Source: Parvibaculum sedimenti (GTDB lineage Bacteria > Pseudomonadota > Alphaproteobacteria > Parvibaculales > Parvibaculaceae). From it: DNA of 64,000 nt. Positions 8,164 to 17,577 of the stretch are shown piece by piece (position 1 is the first letter of the stretch; each line of letters opens with the position of its first letter). The notes beneath the pieces are model-generated. The model did no database searches. It had not been told where the DNA came from and saw nothing but the letters and a program-made list of their open reading frames with translations. The translations under genes and the position numbers were made by a program. The stretch covers positions 62,001-126,000 of the forward strand of contig NZ_WESC01000004.1 in NCBI RefSeq assembly GCF_009184905.1, given 5' to 3'.

Positions 8164-10101
8164 CTATCCGGCCATGACATCGTTGACGAGGTGATCGCGC
8201 AATTTGAGCGCCGTTCGCGACAGCGCATCCGCCGCCTCTTCGAGAAGCCGGGCCAGCGTGCCCACGAGTTGATGAACGCGGAAATCCGGCGCCTGCATCA
8301 GCAGCAGGCCGCGCGCTTCGCGCTCCACCTTGTCAGTCTCGTGTTCAATGCGGATGAGGCGATCGACCGCTTCAAGGAAATCGTCGAAATCCTCGCGCGC
8401 GCCGTCGCGGCGCACCTGCCCGGCCGCTTCGAACATCTTCACCATCTCCTGCGCGCCCTCGACAAGAAGATCGGCGAGCCGTCCAACAGGCACGAGGAGT
8501 TCCGGCGACATTTCGAACTTCGGCAGGAAGGAGGCGACAAATGCCGCTTCCTCCAGGGCGTCGGCGACGTCGTCCGCCTCATGCAGAAGATCGCTATAGA
8601 CCTCAGGCTTGTGCATGCGGCGCACCAGCGAACGGACGCGAGTGACCAGCCCGTCCGCCTCCTGCTCCCAATGCTGCGCCCGCGTGGCGGCTGCATCGAG
8701 ATTGGCGCGGCCCTCACTGAAGGCGAACAGGCCGTCGCGAAGACCAGTCGCCAACTCGAAGACCAACGCGGCGTGAGAGGAAGCGAGCGAGAGCAGGCTT
8801 TGCTGCGCGCCATGAAAGCGGCGCGCGAGTTCGGTCTTCACCTCGTCGCGAATGAAGCGTTCGGAGCGGCCCTGCAACAAGCCTTCGGTCGAGACGCGCA
8901 GGACGAATTTCAGATAGTCGAGTGCCTGCTCGGCACCCAGCGCCTCATGCAGCTTCTCGCCGTAGCGGAGTGTCTGCTGCGCAAACTCAATGGCTTCGTA
9001 AAGAAGCTGCTCGCCGCCGAGCTTGAGAAAACCGCGATGGCCGATATTCTGTTCCGCCGCCCATTTGAGAAGCCTCACGCCATCGGGCTTGCGCAGGAAT
9101 TCGCGCAGCAGCTTGCGCGTATGATTCCAGTCGATAAGGAAGACGATGCGCGAGCCGAGAAAGCCCAGATAGCGCTCGAGCGACGCCCGGTCCGGTGCAT
9201 CGTAACGGCCGAGGCAGAGATAATAGTTTTCCTTCTCGTTGACCTGTTCACCCTGGCGCGTGCGCGTGTCGTCCCAGCGGACGCCAAATGGCTTGAAGAG
9301 GCTCTGGAAGAAGGCGGCGCGCTGCACATGGATATCGGTATAGGTCAGCGTGACCGCCAATCCCTCGACATGAATGACGAGGACATGCGCATCATTCGTG
9401 CCGATGTCATTTTGAATGACGAGCCTGGCCGCAGCGCGCGTCGCCGTGGTGCCGAGCCCCGGATGGTCGAACTTGAGCGGTGCGGTCTCGTTGAGGCCCC
9501 GCATGAAGGCAGCAACGAGCGAACGGTCCGCCTCATCGATGCGCCAGACGCGGGCGCCCTCAATGCTCTCCTCCGACAATTCACCCTGAAGCGCATTGAG
9601 CGCCTTGTGAAGATCCATGACGAGAATGTGGAGACTGTCCCCCCGCGCGCGCTCGGCGGAGGTGATGGCATCCACAACGCCGGCTGGCACACGATCCCCG
9701 TCAAAGGACGGCAAGGCGGCCGAGAGCGCCGCTTCGCGCGCGGCAAAATCCTCATTGGCCGGAAGTCCCGCCAGCACCAGCGGCGAGCGCATGGCGGCGA
9801 TGCCGTCGAGCACGGCCTGACGCAAGGCCGCCGCGCCGGGAAGATAAAGCGCGCCGTCCGCTTCGCGCCGCACATCCGCGAGAGAGCGGTCGAGCGTCGC
9901 GTCGGCAAGGCCCGCCGCCCGGCGCTCGGCGGAGAGATCGGGCATGGGGCCGTCGGGCCGGTCCGCGCGGCGTTCCGCCGTCTGCATCAGGGTCAGCAGG
10001 AATTTGACGCGGTCATTGGCGGTAAGCGCCTCGGAAAGCTGATCCGGCAGGAGCAGCGCCCGCTCGCCGAGTTCATCCATCATGAGGCTTTTTACGGGCA
10101 C
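8164..10101 (-). CDS. Large protein with C-terminal PhoU-like/DUF47 helical domain and an unrecognised N-terminal region
   Basis: 645 residues if the GTG at 10101 is used; tandem ATGs at 10083 and 10080 are equally plausible. Residues about 435-640 are helical with the acidic pattern of DUF47/PhoU-like proteins: HWEQEADGLVTRVRSLV (477-493), DLLHEADDVADALEEAA (504-520) and RIEHETDKVEREARG (584-598). These carry the E..D pairs that bind metal in PhoU relatives. Such proteins often accompany phosphate transporters. Residues 1-430 match nothing I recognise; they mix helices with a beta-rich centre (VLVIHVEGLAVTLTYTDIHV, LGSRIVFLIDWNHTRKLLREF). It is the first gene of an operon with the dikinase-like gene, behind a PHO-box-like repeat, so a phosphate-starvation role is inferred. 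Confidence 0.78.
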   Translation of the reverse strand: MPVKSLMMDELGERALLLPDQLSEALTANDRVKFLLTLMQTAERRADRPDGPMPDLSAERRAAGLADATLDRSLADVRREADGALYLPGAAALRQAVLDGIAAMRSPLVLAGLPANEDFAAREAALSAALPSFDGDRVPAGVVDAITSAERARGDSLHILVMDLHKALNALQGELSEESIEGARVWRIDEADRSLVAAFMRGLNETAPLKFDHPGLGTTATRAAARLVIQNDIGTNDAHVLVIHVEGLAVTLTYTDIHVQRAAFFQSLFKPFGVRWDDTRTRQGEQVNEKENYYLCLGRYDAPDRASLERYLGFLGSRIVFLIDWNHTRKLLREFLRKPDGVRLLKWAAEQNIGHRGFLKLGGEQLLYEAIEFAQQTLRYGEKLHEALGAEQALDYLKFVLRVSTEGLLQGRSERFIRDEVKTELARRFHGAQQSLLSLASSHAALVFELATGLRDGLFAFSEGRANLDAAATRAQHWEQEADGLVTRVRSLVRRMHKPEVYSDLLHEADDVADALEEAAFVASFLPKFEMSPELLVPVGRLADLLVEGAQEMVKMFEAAGQVRRDGAREDFDDFLEAVDRLIRIEHETDKVEREARGLLLMQAPDFRVHQLVGTLARLLEEAADALSRTALKLRDHLVNDVMAG

Positions 10102-10211
10102 GGGACGCTCTCTGTTGCGGGAAGATGACGGCCATTATGGGGCGCAGCGGCGACGGCGCCTTGATCCGTCTCAATCGCAGAGCCGCGCTTCATTAGAGCT
10201 AGAGCGGCCCG

Positions 10212-10229
10212 ATGACGATGCGATGACAA
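10212..10229 (-). promoter_or_regulatory. PHO-box-like direct repeat upstream of the DUF47/dikinase-like operon
   Basis: Read on the minus strand the site is TTGTCAT-CGCA-TCGTCAT: two 7-base repeats spaced 11 bases apart, as in the PhoB consensus CTGTCAT-N4-CTGTCAT (6 of 7 and 5 of 7 matches). A TCTAAT -10-like element follows at 10197-10192, and the operon start is about 110-130 bases downstream. PhoB control is inferred from spacing and from the phosphate-related domains of the genes. Confidence 0.55.
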
Positions 10230-10273
10230 AACCCCCGTCGGGGCCAAGCCATATGTCGCAGACGCACAAAGAA

Positions 10274-10301
10274 AAACCGGCGCCCTTGCGGACGCCGGTT
10301 T
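10274..10301 (-). terminator. Rho-independent terminator after the aldehyde dehydrogenase gene
   Basis: On the minus strand a 9-bp stem (AAACCGGCG / CGCCGGTTT) with a 10-base loop is followed by TTTTTCTTT. It lies about 30 bases beyond the stop of the gene ending at 10330. A smaller CCCC-GAC-GGGG hairpin with four Ts follows at about 10248-10232 and may act as a second stop before the PHO-box promoter. Confidence 0.75.
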
Positions 10302-10329
10302 CACATCTCATTCCCGAGGGAAAGAAAGA

Positions 10330-11760
<1,431 letters not shown>

Positions 11761-12150
11761 TTCGTCCTCCTTGTGATGGCATTCCCAAGCCCGGTGCCTT
11801 GCGGCCTCGCCGCCCAAATCGAGGGCAATTCTCAACGAGGTCGTCGGCGCGGACAGCCCTGCCGAGGGGCCTGCCCTACCAGCCGGGAGGGGGTTTTTCT
11901 TTGGGGAGAAACCTGACACAGAGGCTCAAGCCCGGTCCAGTCCAAAACGTCTCGCAAACCGGCGATTTCGCGGCGACGCCCTGCGGCAATATCCACAGGC
12001 TGCCGCTGGAATTCCGCCGTTCAGTCGTAAAATTGACACATGCGGAAAAGATAGGAAACTAGACCGCGAATTATTCACCGCCTCGCCAAGTCGCGAGAGT
12101 CGAATGCGCGGTTCCGGACCGGGAACTCAAACGCCGAAAGGTGCGAGTAA
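11761..12150. other. Intergenic region between divergent aldehyde dehydrogenase and GMC oxidoreductase genes
   Basis: These 390 bases should hold both promoters. A TTGACA hexamer at 12033-12038 points toward the GMC gene, but I see no convincing -10 element at the right distance. Open frames here have no recognisable protein character. No repeat or RNA structure stood out. Confidence 0.5.
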
Positions 12151-13686
12151 ATGTTCATCGACGGCCGCAACGTCCCCGACGGCACCATCGTCGAGGCGGA
12201 AGTGGCGATCATCGGCGCCGGCGCCGCCGGCATCTCGATCGCCCGCGCGCTTCGCAATATCGATGCGCGCGTGGTGCTCATCGAAAGTGGCGGCCTCGAT
12301 TTCGAGCCCGATACACAGGAGCTTTACGAGGGCGAAAGCGTGGGCGTTCCCTACGCCCTCGACACATCGCGGCTTCGCTATTTCGGCGGCTCGACCAACC
12401 ACTGGGGCGGCTGGTGCCGGCCCTTCGAGCCGATCGACTTCGAGCAGCGCGACTGGGTGCCGCATTCCGGCTGGCCGATCAATCGCGCCGACCTCGACCC
12501 CTATTACGTTCGGGCCAATGAAGTCTGTCAGATCGGCCCCTTCATCTATGATGACCCGGCAGCCGTTTCGGAAGGCGGCCAGTACCAGCCGCTCGACCTC
12601 GGCAAGGAGGTGATGACGCGCTGGTTCGAATACAGCCCGCCCACGCGCTTCGGCTGGACCTATCGCCAGGACATTGAGAAGGCCTCGAACATCAAGACCT
12701 ATCTCAACTCCAACGTGATGGAGATCCTGCCCAATGCCGAGGCAACGAAAGTTGAGCGGCTTCGCGTCGGCACACTGACCGGCCGCCGCTTCGAGGTGCG
12801 CCCGCAAACCGTGATCCTTGCAACGGGCGGTATCGAGAATGCGCGCATGCTGCTTCTGTCGAACAGCATCGAGAAGGCGGGGCTCGGCAATGGGCGTGGG
12901 CTGGTCGGGCGCTACTTCATGGAGCACCCCCATATCGAGCGGCCCTGCGAGATCATGATCACCGATCCATCGCTCGTCGCGCCCTATTACCAGACCTATA
13001 CGCAGTCGGCGGGGGCCAACATCCGCGGCGTTTTCATGTTCACAGCGGACTATCTGCGCAAGAACCGCCGCCTCGGCACCGTCATGACCTTCTACAAGCA
13101 GAAGGAGGTCCGCACCGACATCGACGTGGAGGAAAAAGACACTGAGGCGGCGCGCGACATCGAGCCCGGCATTGCACAGCTCATTCGCTCGACAAGCTCA
13201 AAAGCCAACGAAAGTCCGGTGCTCGCCATGCGCTATGGCACGGGCTGCGCGACCGAACAGGCGCCAAACCCCGACAGCCGCATCATGCTCTCGACTGAAA
13301 AGGACGCGCTTGGCCTCAACCGCACGAAGATCGACTGGCGGCTCTCGCCGAGCGACCGCGCCAATCTGCGCCACAACATCGAGGCACTTGCCCGCGCCTT
13401 CGGCGCCTGGGGCGAAGGCCGCGTGCGCATTCGCCTGCCCGACCGCGACAAATGGGACGAGGCCGAAGGCTGGGGCAACCACCACATGGGCACGACCCGC
13501 ATGGCCGCCGACCCGCGCAAGGGCGTCGTCGACGCCAACTGCAAGGTCCACGGCGTCGAAAACCTCTACGTCGCCGGAAGCTCCGTCTTCACGACCTCGG
13601 CGACCGTCAATCCGACGCTCACCATCGTCGCGCTGGCGCTTCGTCTCGCCGATCACGTCCAGACGCGCTTCACGAGGGGGGTCTGA
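12151..13686 (+). CDS. GMC-family FAD-dependent oxidoreductase
   Basis: This 511-residue flavoprotein has an N-terminal FAD-binding Rossmann motif IIGAGAAGISIARAL (about residues 26-40) with ESGG downstream, GGSTNHWGGWCRP near residue 76, and the GMC C-terminal domain with NHHMGTTRMA (catalytic His region) and the closing segment VAGSSVFTTSATVNPTLTIV. It would oxidise an alcohol or sugar-type substrate. The gene is followed two bases later by a Tat-signal protein, the arrangement seen for membrane-associated gluconate/sorbitol-type dehydrogenases where the small partner carries export. The flavin subunit itself has no signal peptide, so it may be exported together with its partner. Confidence 0.9.
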   Translation: MFIDGRNVPDGTIVEAEVAIIGAGAAGISIARALRNIDARVVLIESGGLDFEPDTQELYEGESVGVPYALDTSRLRYFGGSTNHWGGWCRPFEPIDFEQRDWVPHSGWPINRADLDPYYVRANEVCQIGPFIYDDPAAVSEGGQYQPLDLGKEVMTRWFEYSPPTRFGWTYRQDIEKASNIKTYLNSNVMEILPNAEATKVERLRVGTLTGRRFEVRPQTVILATGGIENARMLLLSNSIEKAGLGNGRGLVGRYFMEHPHIERPCEIMITDPSLVAPYYQTYTQSAGANIRGVFMFTADYLRKNRRLGTVMTFYKQKEVRTDIDVEEKDTEAARDIEPGIAQLIRSTSSKANESPVLAMRYGTGCATEQAPNPDSRIMLSTEKDALGLNRTKIDWRLSPSDRANLRHNIEALARAFGAWGEGRVRIRLPDRDKWDEAEGWGNHHMGTTRMAADPRKGVVDANCKVHGVENLYVAGSSVFTTSATVNPTLTIVALALRLADHVQTRFTRGV

Positions 13687-13688
13687 CG

Positions 13689-14129
13689 ATGTCGGACGCC
13701 ATTTCACGCCGTCAGCTTCTGGTGCTCACGGGTGTCGGCCTCGCGGCGGCCGCTTTGCCCGCCGCCTTGCCCCTGCTCGACCGTGAGCGCACGACACTTG
13801 CCGGGGAACTCATCGCCACGCTCGCCGATCCGGCGCGAGCGGCGGAGATCGGGCGGCAATGGATGGTTTCGACAGAGCGTGGCGGGAATACATCCGTCTT
13901 CGCCCAGAAAATCGCCAAGCGTCTGCACGCGCGTGGTTGGCATCCCGGCGATCCCACCGACGTCACACGCTCTGCCATCGGCGAACGTGTGCGCTATGAA
14001 TTCAGACACGACGATATGGTCGAGATTTCCGGCTGGCAGATTTCACGCACCGAAGCGGAACTTTGCGCACTGGCCGCGGCAAGCCTCGGTACCGCCCCCG
14101 CCGAAACCGAACCATCGACCGAGGGCTGA
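13689..14129 (+). CDS. Small Tat-exported protein, probable partner subunit of the GMC oxidoreductase
   Basis: This 146-residue protein begins with a twin-arginine signal (SRRQLLVLTGVGLAAAALPAA, first 27 residues). The mature part is short and charged, with no cysteines or obvious cofactor motif. ATG 13689 lies two bases after the upstream stop. Gluconate-2-dehydrogenase subunit 3-type proteins have the same position and signal, and would co-export and anchor the flavin subunit through the Tat system. I infer the same role here; the sequence resemblance itself is weak. Confidence 0.7.
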   Translation: MSDAISRRQLLVLTGVGLAAAALPAALPLLDRERTTLAGELIATLADPARAAEIGRQWMVSTERGGNTSVFAQKIAKRLHARGWHPGDPTDVTRSAIGERVRYEFRHDDMVEISGWQISRTEAELCALAAASLGTAPAETEPSTEG

Positions 14130-14144
14130 GGCAGCCGACCTGGG

Positions 14145-14915
14145 TCAGGGACAAGGCGCATTCTTGCCGAGCACCACGCTCTGCATACGCGCCTCGATCG
14201 TATAGGCGCGGGCCCGCGTCCAGTCGCCCGGCTTGTCGGGATGCCATTTGAGTGGATTGGGGAGCACTGCCGCCATGAGCGCGGCCTGATAGGGCGAGAG
14301 CCGCGCCGCGCTGACGCCGAAATAAGTCTGGGCCGCGGCTTCGGCGCCGTAAATGCCCGGTCCCCATTCGATCTCGTTCAGATAGAGCTCGAGAATGCGT
14401 TTCTTCGGCAGCAGCGCTTCAAGCCAGACAGTCAGATAGGCCTCACCGCCCTTGCGCAGAAATGTGCGCCCCGGCCAGAGAAACAGATTCTTCGAGGTCT
14501 GCATGCTGATCGTGCTCGCGCCCAGCACACGATGGCGCTTCTGCTGCAGCCGCTCGATCGCATTGTCGACCGCCTCCCAATCGAAGCCGCGATGCCTACA
14601 GAATTTCGCATCCTCGGAGGCGATGACGGCCCGCTGGAGATTGGGCGAAATCTGGGAGAGCGGGACCCAATCCTTCGAGATTCCATAACCCTCGACGAGA
14701 CGGATCAGCATCAGCGGCGTCACCGGCGGCGGCACGATGCGATAGAGAAGAATGACCAGCGCCGGACCGACGAAGAGCAGCAGCAGGAGATTGCCGACCA
14801 CTCTGCGGAGCCTGCTGCGGGGCGCTTTGGCGGGCCGCCGCGCCGCAGGGCCGGGCCTCGATGAGGGTCTTGATCTGGTCACGCCGGAAGTTTCCGCGAG
14901 CAGGAGCTTCAACAC
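14145..14915 (-). CDS. mtgA: Monofunctional biosynthetic peptidoglycan transglycosylase
   Basis: This 256-residue GT51 enzyme polymerises lipid II into glycan strands in the periplasm. After an arginine-rich cytoplasmic tail and one transmembrane helix (VVGNLLLLLFVGPALVILLY, about residues 41-60) come the GT51 motifs: AVIASEDAKFCRHRGFD with the catalytic Glu, STISMQTSKNLFLWPGR, KKRILELYLNEIEWGPGIYG and GAEAAAQTYFG. There is no transpeptidase domain, which separates it from bifunctional penicillin-binding proteins. It is convergent with the Tat-partner gene and divergent from the glycine-zipper gene. Confidence 0.95.
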   Translation of the reverse strand: MLKLLLAETSGVTRSRPSSRPGPAARRPAKAPRSRLRRVVGNLLLLLFVGPALVILLYRIVPPPVTPLMLIRLVEGYGISKDWVPLSQISPNLQRAVIASEDAKFCRHRGFDWEAVDNAIERLQQKRHRVLGASTISMQTSKNLFLWPGRTFLRKGGEAYLTVWLEALLPKKRILELYLNEIEWGPGIYGAEAAAQTYFGVSAARLSPYQAALMAAVLPNPLKWHPDKPGDWTRARAYTIEARMQSVVLGKNAPCP

Positions 14916-15072
14916 AAGTCCGCCTTCTTAGGCCCGCGCCCGCCTTATTGCCAGATTTCAGCCACATTCTCGACCGGAAACCTTGCGAGGCTTTCATCTT
15001 CGCGATGCGGCGGGCAGCGATTCGCGTCGCTGAAAGGCCGCGCTCTGAGGGGGCGCATTCACGGAGGTTTCG

Positions 15073-15309
15073 ATGAGGAAAGCAGTGACAATCGTAGCGG
15101 TGGCGGCGCTTTTGGGTACGACTGCCTGCACCAATCAGGACAACACGACCCAGGGCGCGCTTTCTGGCGGCGCCATCGGCGGCGCGATCGGTCTCGCGGC
15201 GACGGCAGTAGCAGGCACCAGCCTCGTCACGGGCGCTATCGTCGGCGGCGCGGTCGGTGCGGCGGCGGGCGCCTATATGGGTTGCCAGAAGGATAACAGG
15301 TGCAAGTAA
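15073..15309 (+). CDS. Small glycine-zipper envelope protein (possible lipoprotein)
   Basis: 78 residues: a hydrophobic signal (AVTIVAVAALLGTTAC) with a Cys at residue 19 that could be a lipobox, though Thr at -3 is atypical. A glycine-zipper segment follows (GGAIGGAIGLAATAVAG...GAIVGGAVGAAAGAYMG), and a short tail with a second Cys pair (CQKDNRCK). Glycine-zipper proteins sit in the envelope; the role is unknown. A GGAGG ribosome site precedes the ATG. The stop codon lies inside a 10-bp hairpin (AGTAAAGCGG/CCGCTTTACT, 15304-15329), followed by a strong terminator. Confidence 0.78.
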   Translation: MRKAVTIVAVAALLGTTACTNQDNTTQGALSGGAIGGAIGLAATAVAGTSLVTGAIVGGAVGAAAGAYMGCQKDNRCK

Positions 15310-15340
15310 AGCGGCCTCATCCGCTTTACTCTGACGAAAG

Positions 15341-15371
15341 AGGCCCGCCGGAAATCTCCGGCGGGCCTTTT
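15341..15371 (+). terminator. Rho-independent terminator between convergent genes
   Basis: A 12-bp perfect stem, AGGCCCGCCGGA / TCCGGCGGGCCT, with loop AATC is followed by TTTTC on the plus strand. It lies between the glycine-zipper gene and the P19 gene and could also serve the minus strand, where the tail is CTCTTTC. Confidence 0.85.
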
Positions 15372-15394
15372 CGATTCTTCAAACAGCGAAGGGC

Positions 15395-15937
15395 TCAGTA
15401 GCCGCCCTTTTTGCCGGTGCCGACATAGGCGAAGTCCCAGGCGACCTGGAAGGGTTCCCACCATTCCTTCGTGCCCGTCTCCTTGTCGACGTGATGATAA
15501 AAGCCGTTATAGGCAGGCGGCTGAATGTTGAACGTCACCTTGTACTTACCGGCGCCGTCGAGCTTCACATTGTCGCCGTAGTGAGGACCATCATCTGCGC
15601 ACATGGGTAGGAAGAGCCCCGCCGTCTTCCAGTCCGAACCGAGCTTCTCGATCGTGTAGGTGATCGTGAGGTAAGGAATCCAGGCCTCGTCGCGGAAGCC
15701 CTGTTCATTTCCGCGCACGGCATGAATGTCCGCCTCCAGATGAATATCGGTCGGCTTGTCCATGCCCGGAAGCTCCGGCGCCATCTTGACCGACTGCAGA
15801 TAGACGGCGGCGATGTTCATGCCGTCCTTCTCGACAGGATTGCCGACCGCTACTTCACCCGCGGAGGATGGTGTGGCAAGCGCCGCAAGCGACAAGGCAA
15901 GAGGCAAGGCGGCAAGACGCTGTTTCAGAGATGTCAT
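15395..15937 (-). CDS. P19/Tp34-family periplasmic iron(II)-binding protein
   Basis: This 180-residue protein has a Sec signal (LPLALSLAALATPSSAGE, first 27 residues). It has the family pattern of periplasmic ferrous-iron binding proteins (P19, FtrA): VGNPVEKDGMNIAAVYL, DIHLEADIHAV and YHHVDKETG, which supply Glu, Met and His ligands. Family members deliver iron to an FTR1-type permease or work with a polyferredoxin. It is downstream of the NapH-like 4Fe-4S protein on the same strand (37 bases apart), so the two are probably one operon. No FTR1 permease or cupredoxin gene is in the window. Confidence 0.85.
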   Translation of the reverse strand: MTSLKQRLAALPLALSLAALATPSSAGEVAVGNPVEKDGMNIAAVYLQSVKMAPELPGMDKPTDIHLEADIHAVRGNEQGFRDEAWIPYLTITYTIEKLGSDWKTAGLFLPMCADDGPHYGDNVKLDGAGKYKVTFNIQPPAYNGFYHHVDKETGTKEWWEPFQVAWDFAYVGTGKKGGY

Positions 15938-15974
15938 GGCATCTGTCCTTTAATTGACTCGAACGAAAGAAAAC

Positions 15975-17447
15975 TCAGGCGCCGACAACGGCTGGCCACC
16001 ACGAGAAAACGATGAAGATGCTGCCCGCGAGGCCCGGGGCCAAAGCGAACATCCGGGAATAGAAAGAAACGCCCTGACGCGCGAGGATGCGCGCACCGAG
16101 CGCGAGGCCCCAAAGCGTCGCTCCGGCAAGCAATGCGGCCTTGAAATCGCCGACGAGTGCGGCGGGTGCGCCAGCGGCTACAACGGTGTCAAAAAGCTTG
16201 CCGCCAAGACCGAGAAGCAATGAGACCATCGCCACGGGCGCGAACTGATAGCCAAGCTCGACAAAGCGAGCGCGGAAGCTGCCTTCGCCACCGAGGCGTC
16301 CAGCGATCCAGGACGAAAGACCGGTTGCGAGCGCAAGGCCCGCCGCGAGAAGTGCCGCCCAGCCGAGCATGTAGCCGACGATCATCGTGAAATCGAGCCA
16401 GGTAAAAACCTCGCGCGCTTCCGGATGCACACTCATCAGCCACCAGGGCCCCGGCTCGCCGACCCAGAACATGTTGTGGTCGATCGCCCATGTGCCGAGA
16501 GCCATGCGCCATGTCTGATAGCTCGGCAGGATAAGCCAGAGGAACCCGCCCAGCGCTGCGCCGGTGCCGACAAAGAGGAACCACACTTCGGCGGCATTTG
16601 GATTGTGATCGCGGATTTTCGCGACTTCTTCGCCGGGCGCGCGCAGGCGGAGGAAAAGGCCGCCGGGCGAAGACGGTTTCACGCAGCGGAAGCATTCAAT
16701 GCAGTGGCGCGATTCTTCCTTGCGCGGGATCGAGATCATGGTCGGGCAAATGCCGCGCTCGGCATAGGCGTCACCGCCCGGATGCTTGCTCTTGGGCGCA
16801 AACTGCACTGCGCCGAGGCGCGAGAAGACGCCGAGCAACAGGCCGATAGGGCAAGCATGGCGGCACCATGCGCGCTTCTTGCGGCCATAGATGAAGCCCA
16901 TGGTCACGGCGGCGAGCAGCGTGCCGCCAAAGACTTCGGCGATACCGAGCGGATGATCGCGCACGCCGACCGTCTGGCCGAGAATGGTGATGATGAGAAA
17001 GCTGACAATGGGCGTGCCTTCCCATTTGATCCAGCGCGGAATCTGCCGCTGCAAGCCGACCTTGTTCGCCCATTCGGACGCGGCGCCCATGGGGCAGAGC
17101 ACACCACACCAGCTGCGCCCGGTGAAGATCACCGAAAGGAAGACCAGCGGAAACCAGATGCCCCAGAAGGCGAAGTTTACCGCCACCGTGAAGTTGTTGA
17201 GCGGCGTCGCATCTTCCGGCGGAAGCGGCAGAAAGAGCGGAACGATGATCGCGACGAGGAAGGCGACGAACATCGCCGCATGAACATAGGGTAGAAATTT
17301 GCGGTAGCGCGTAAAGAAGGCCTCAAGCACGCGGGCAAGACCCGGAAAGAGCCCGGGGCGTTCGGTACCCGAGCGGAACCAGATTTCCGGCCCCAGCGCG
17401 CCCGCGCCCGCCCCGCCTCTGCCCGACCTCGTGTCTATGATGACCAT
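15975..17447 (-). CDS. NapH-like 4Fe-4S membrane protein (FtrD-like polyferredoxin)
   Basis: About 490 residues from ATG 17447 (MVIIDTRSG); the frame is open further upstream but reads as non-coding there. Several transmembrane helices alternate with cysteine clusters: GRSWCGVLCPMGAASEW and RAWCRHACPIGLLLG, each CX3CP as in NapH-type proteins, then a ferredoxin-like CIECFRCVKP after ICPTMIS. It would pass electrons across the inner membrane. Paired with the P19 protein, it resembles the FtrA/FtrD half of the Brucella/Bordetella ferrous-iron uptake system, the ferredoxin handling iron redox state. A Fur-like inverted repeat lies about 75 bases upstream. Confidence 0.82.
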   Translation of the reverse strand: MVIIDTRSGRGGAGAGALGPEIWFRSGTERPGLFPGLARVLEAFFTRYRKFLPYVHAAMFVAFLVAIIVPLFLPLPPEDATPLNNFTVAVNFAFWGIWFPLVFLSVIFTGRSWCGVLCPMGAASEWANKVGLQRQIPRWIKWEGTPIVSFLIITILGQTVGVRDHPLGIAEVFGGTLLAAVTMGFIYGRKKRAWCRHACPIGLLLGVFSRLGAVQFAPKSKHPGGDAYAERGICPTMISIPRKEESRHCIECFRCVKPSSPGGLFLRLRAPGEEVAKIRDHNPNAAEVWFLFVGTGAALGGFLWLILPSYQTWRMALGTWAIDHNMFWVGEPGPWWLMSVHPEAREVFTWLDFTMIVGYMLGWAALLAAGLALATGLSSWIAGRLGGEGSFRARFVELGYQFAPVAMVSLLLGLGGKLFDTVVAAGAPAALVGDFKAALLAGATLWGLALGARILARQGVSFYSRMFALAPGLAGSIFIVFSWWPAVVGA

Positions 17448-17521
17448 GACCCGTAACCAACCAAATCCGGCTCTTCGCGCCGCACGGCTTGCCGCCGCCA
17501 GGAAGATGTTGGTTATCGAGT

Positions 17522-17538
17522 TTGCGAATGAATTGCAA
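17522..17538 (-). promoter_or_regulatory. Possible Fur-type iron operator
   Basis: TTGCGAATGAATTGCAA is a 17-bp imperfect inverted repeat (six of eight positions symmetric around the central G). It lies 75-91 bases upstream of the 4Fe-4S/P19 operon. AT-rich TTGC...GCAA repeats of this kind are seen at iron-regulated alphaproteobacterial promoters. I cannot score it against a matrix, so this is a suggestion only. Confidence 0.35.
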
Positions 17539-17577
17539 TATCTATCGAAGGGCCGAGGCAATCCGCCGCGAGGAACC

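Noticed and set aside
7603-10128. 841-codon open frame on the plus strand
   Set aside because: It is the antisense shadow of the dikinase-like and DUF47-fusion genes, whose protein motifs are clear. The plus reading is Arg/His/Glu-rich with no family features.
11761-11919. 53-codon extension of the aldehyde dehydrogenase
   Set aside because: A strong AAGGAGG site precedes ATG 11760 and the family N-terminus begins there.
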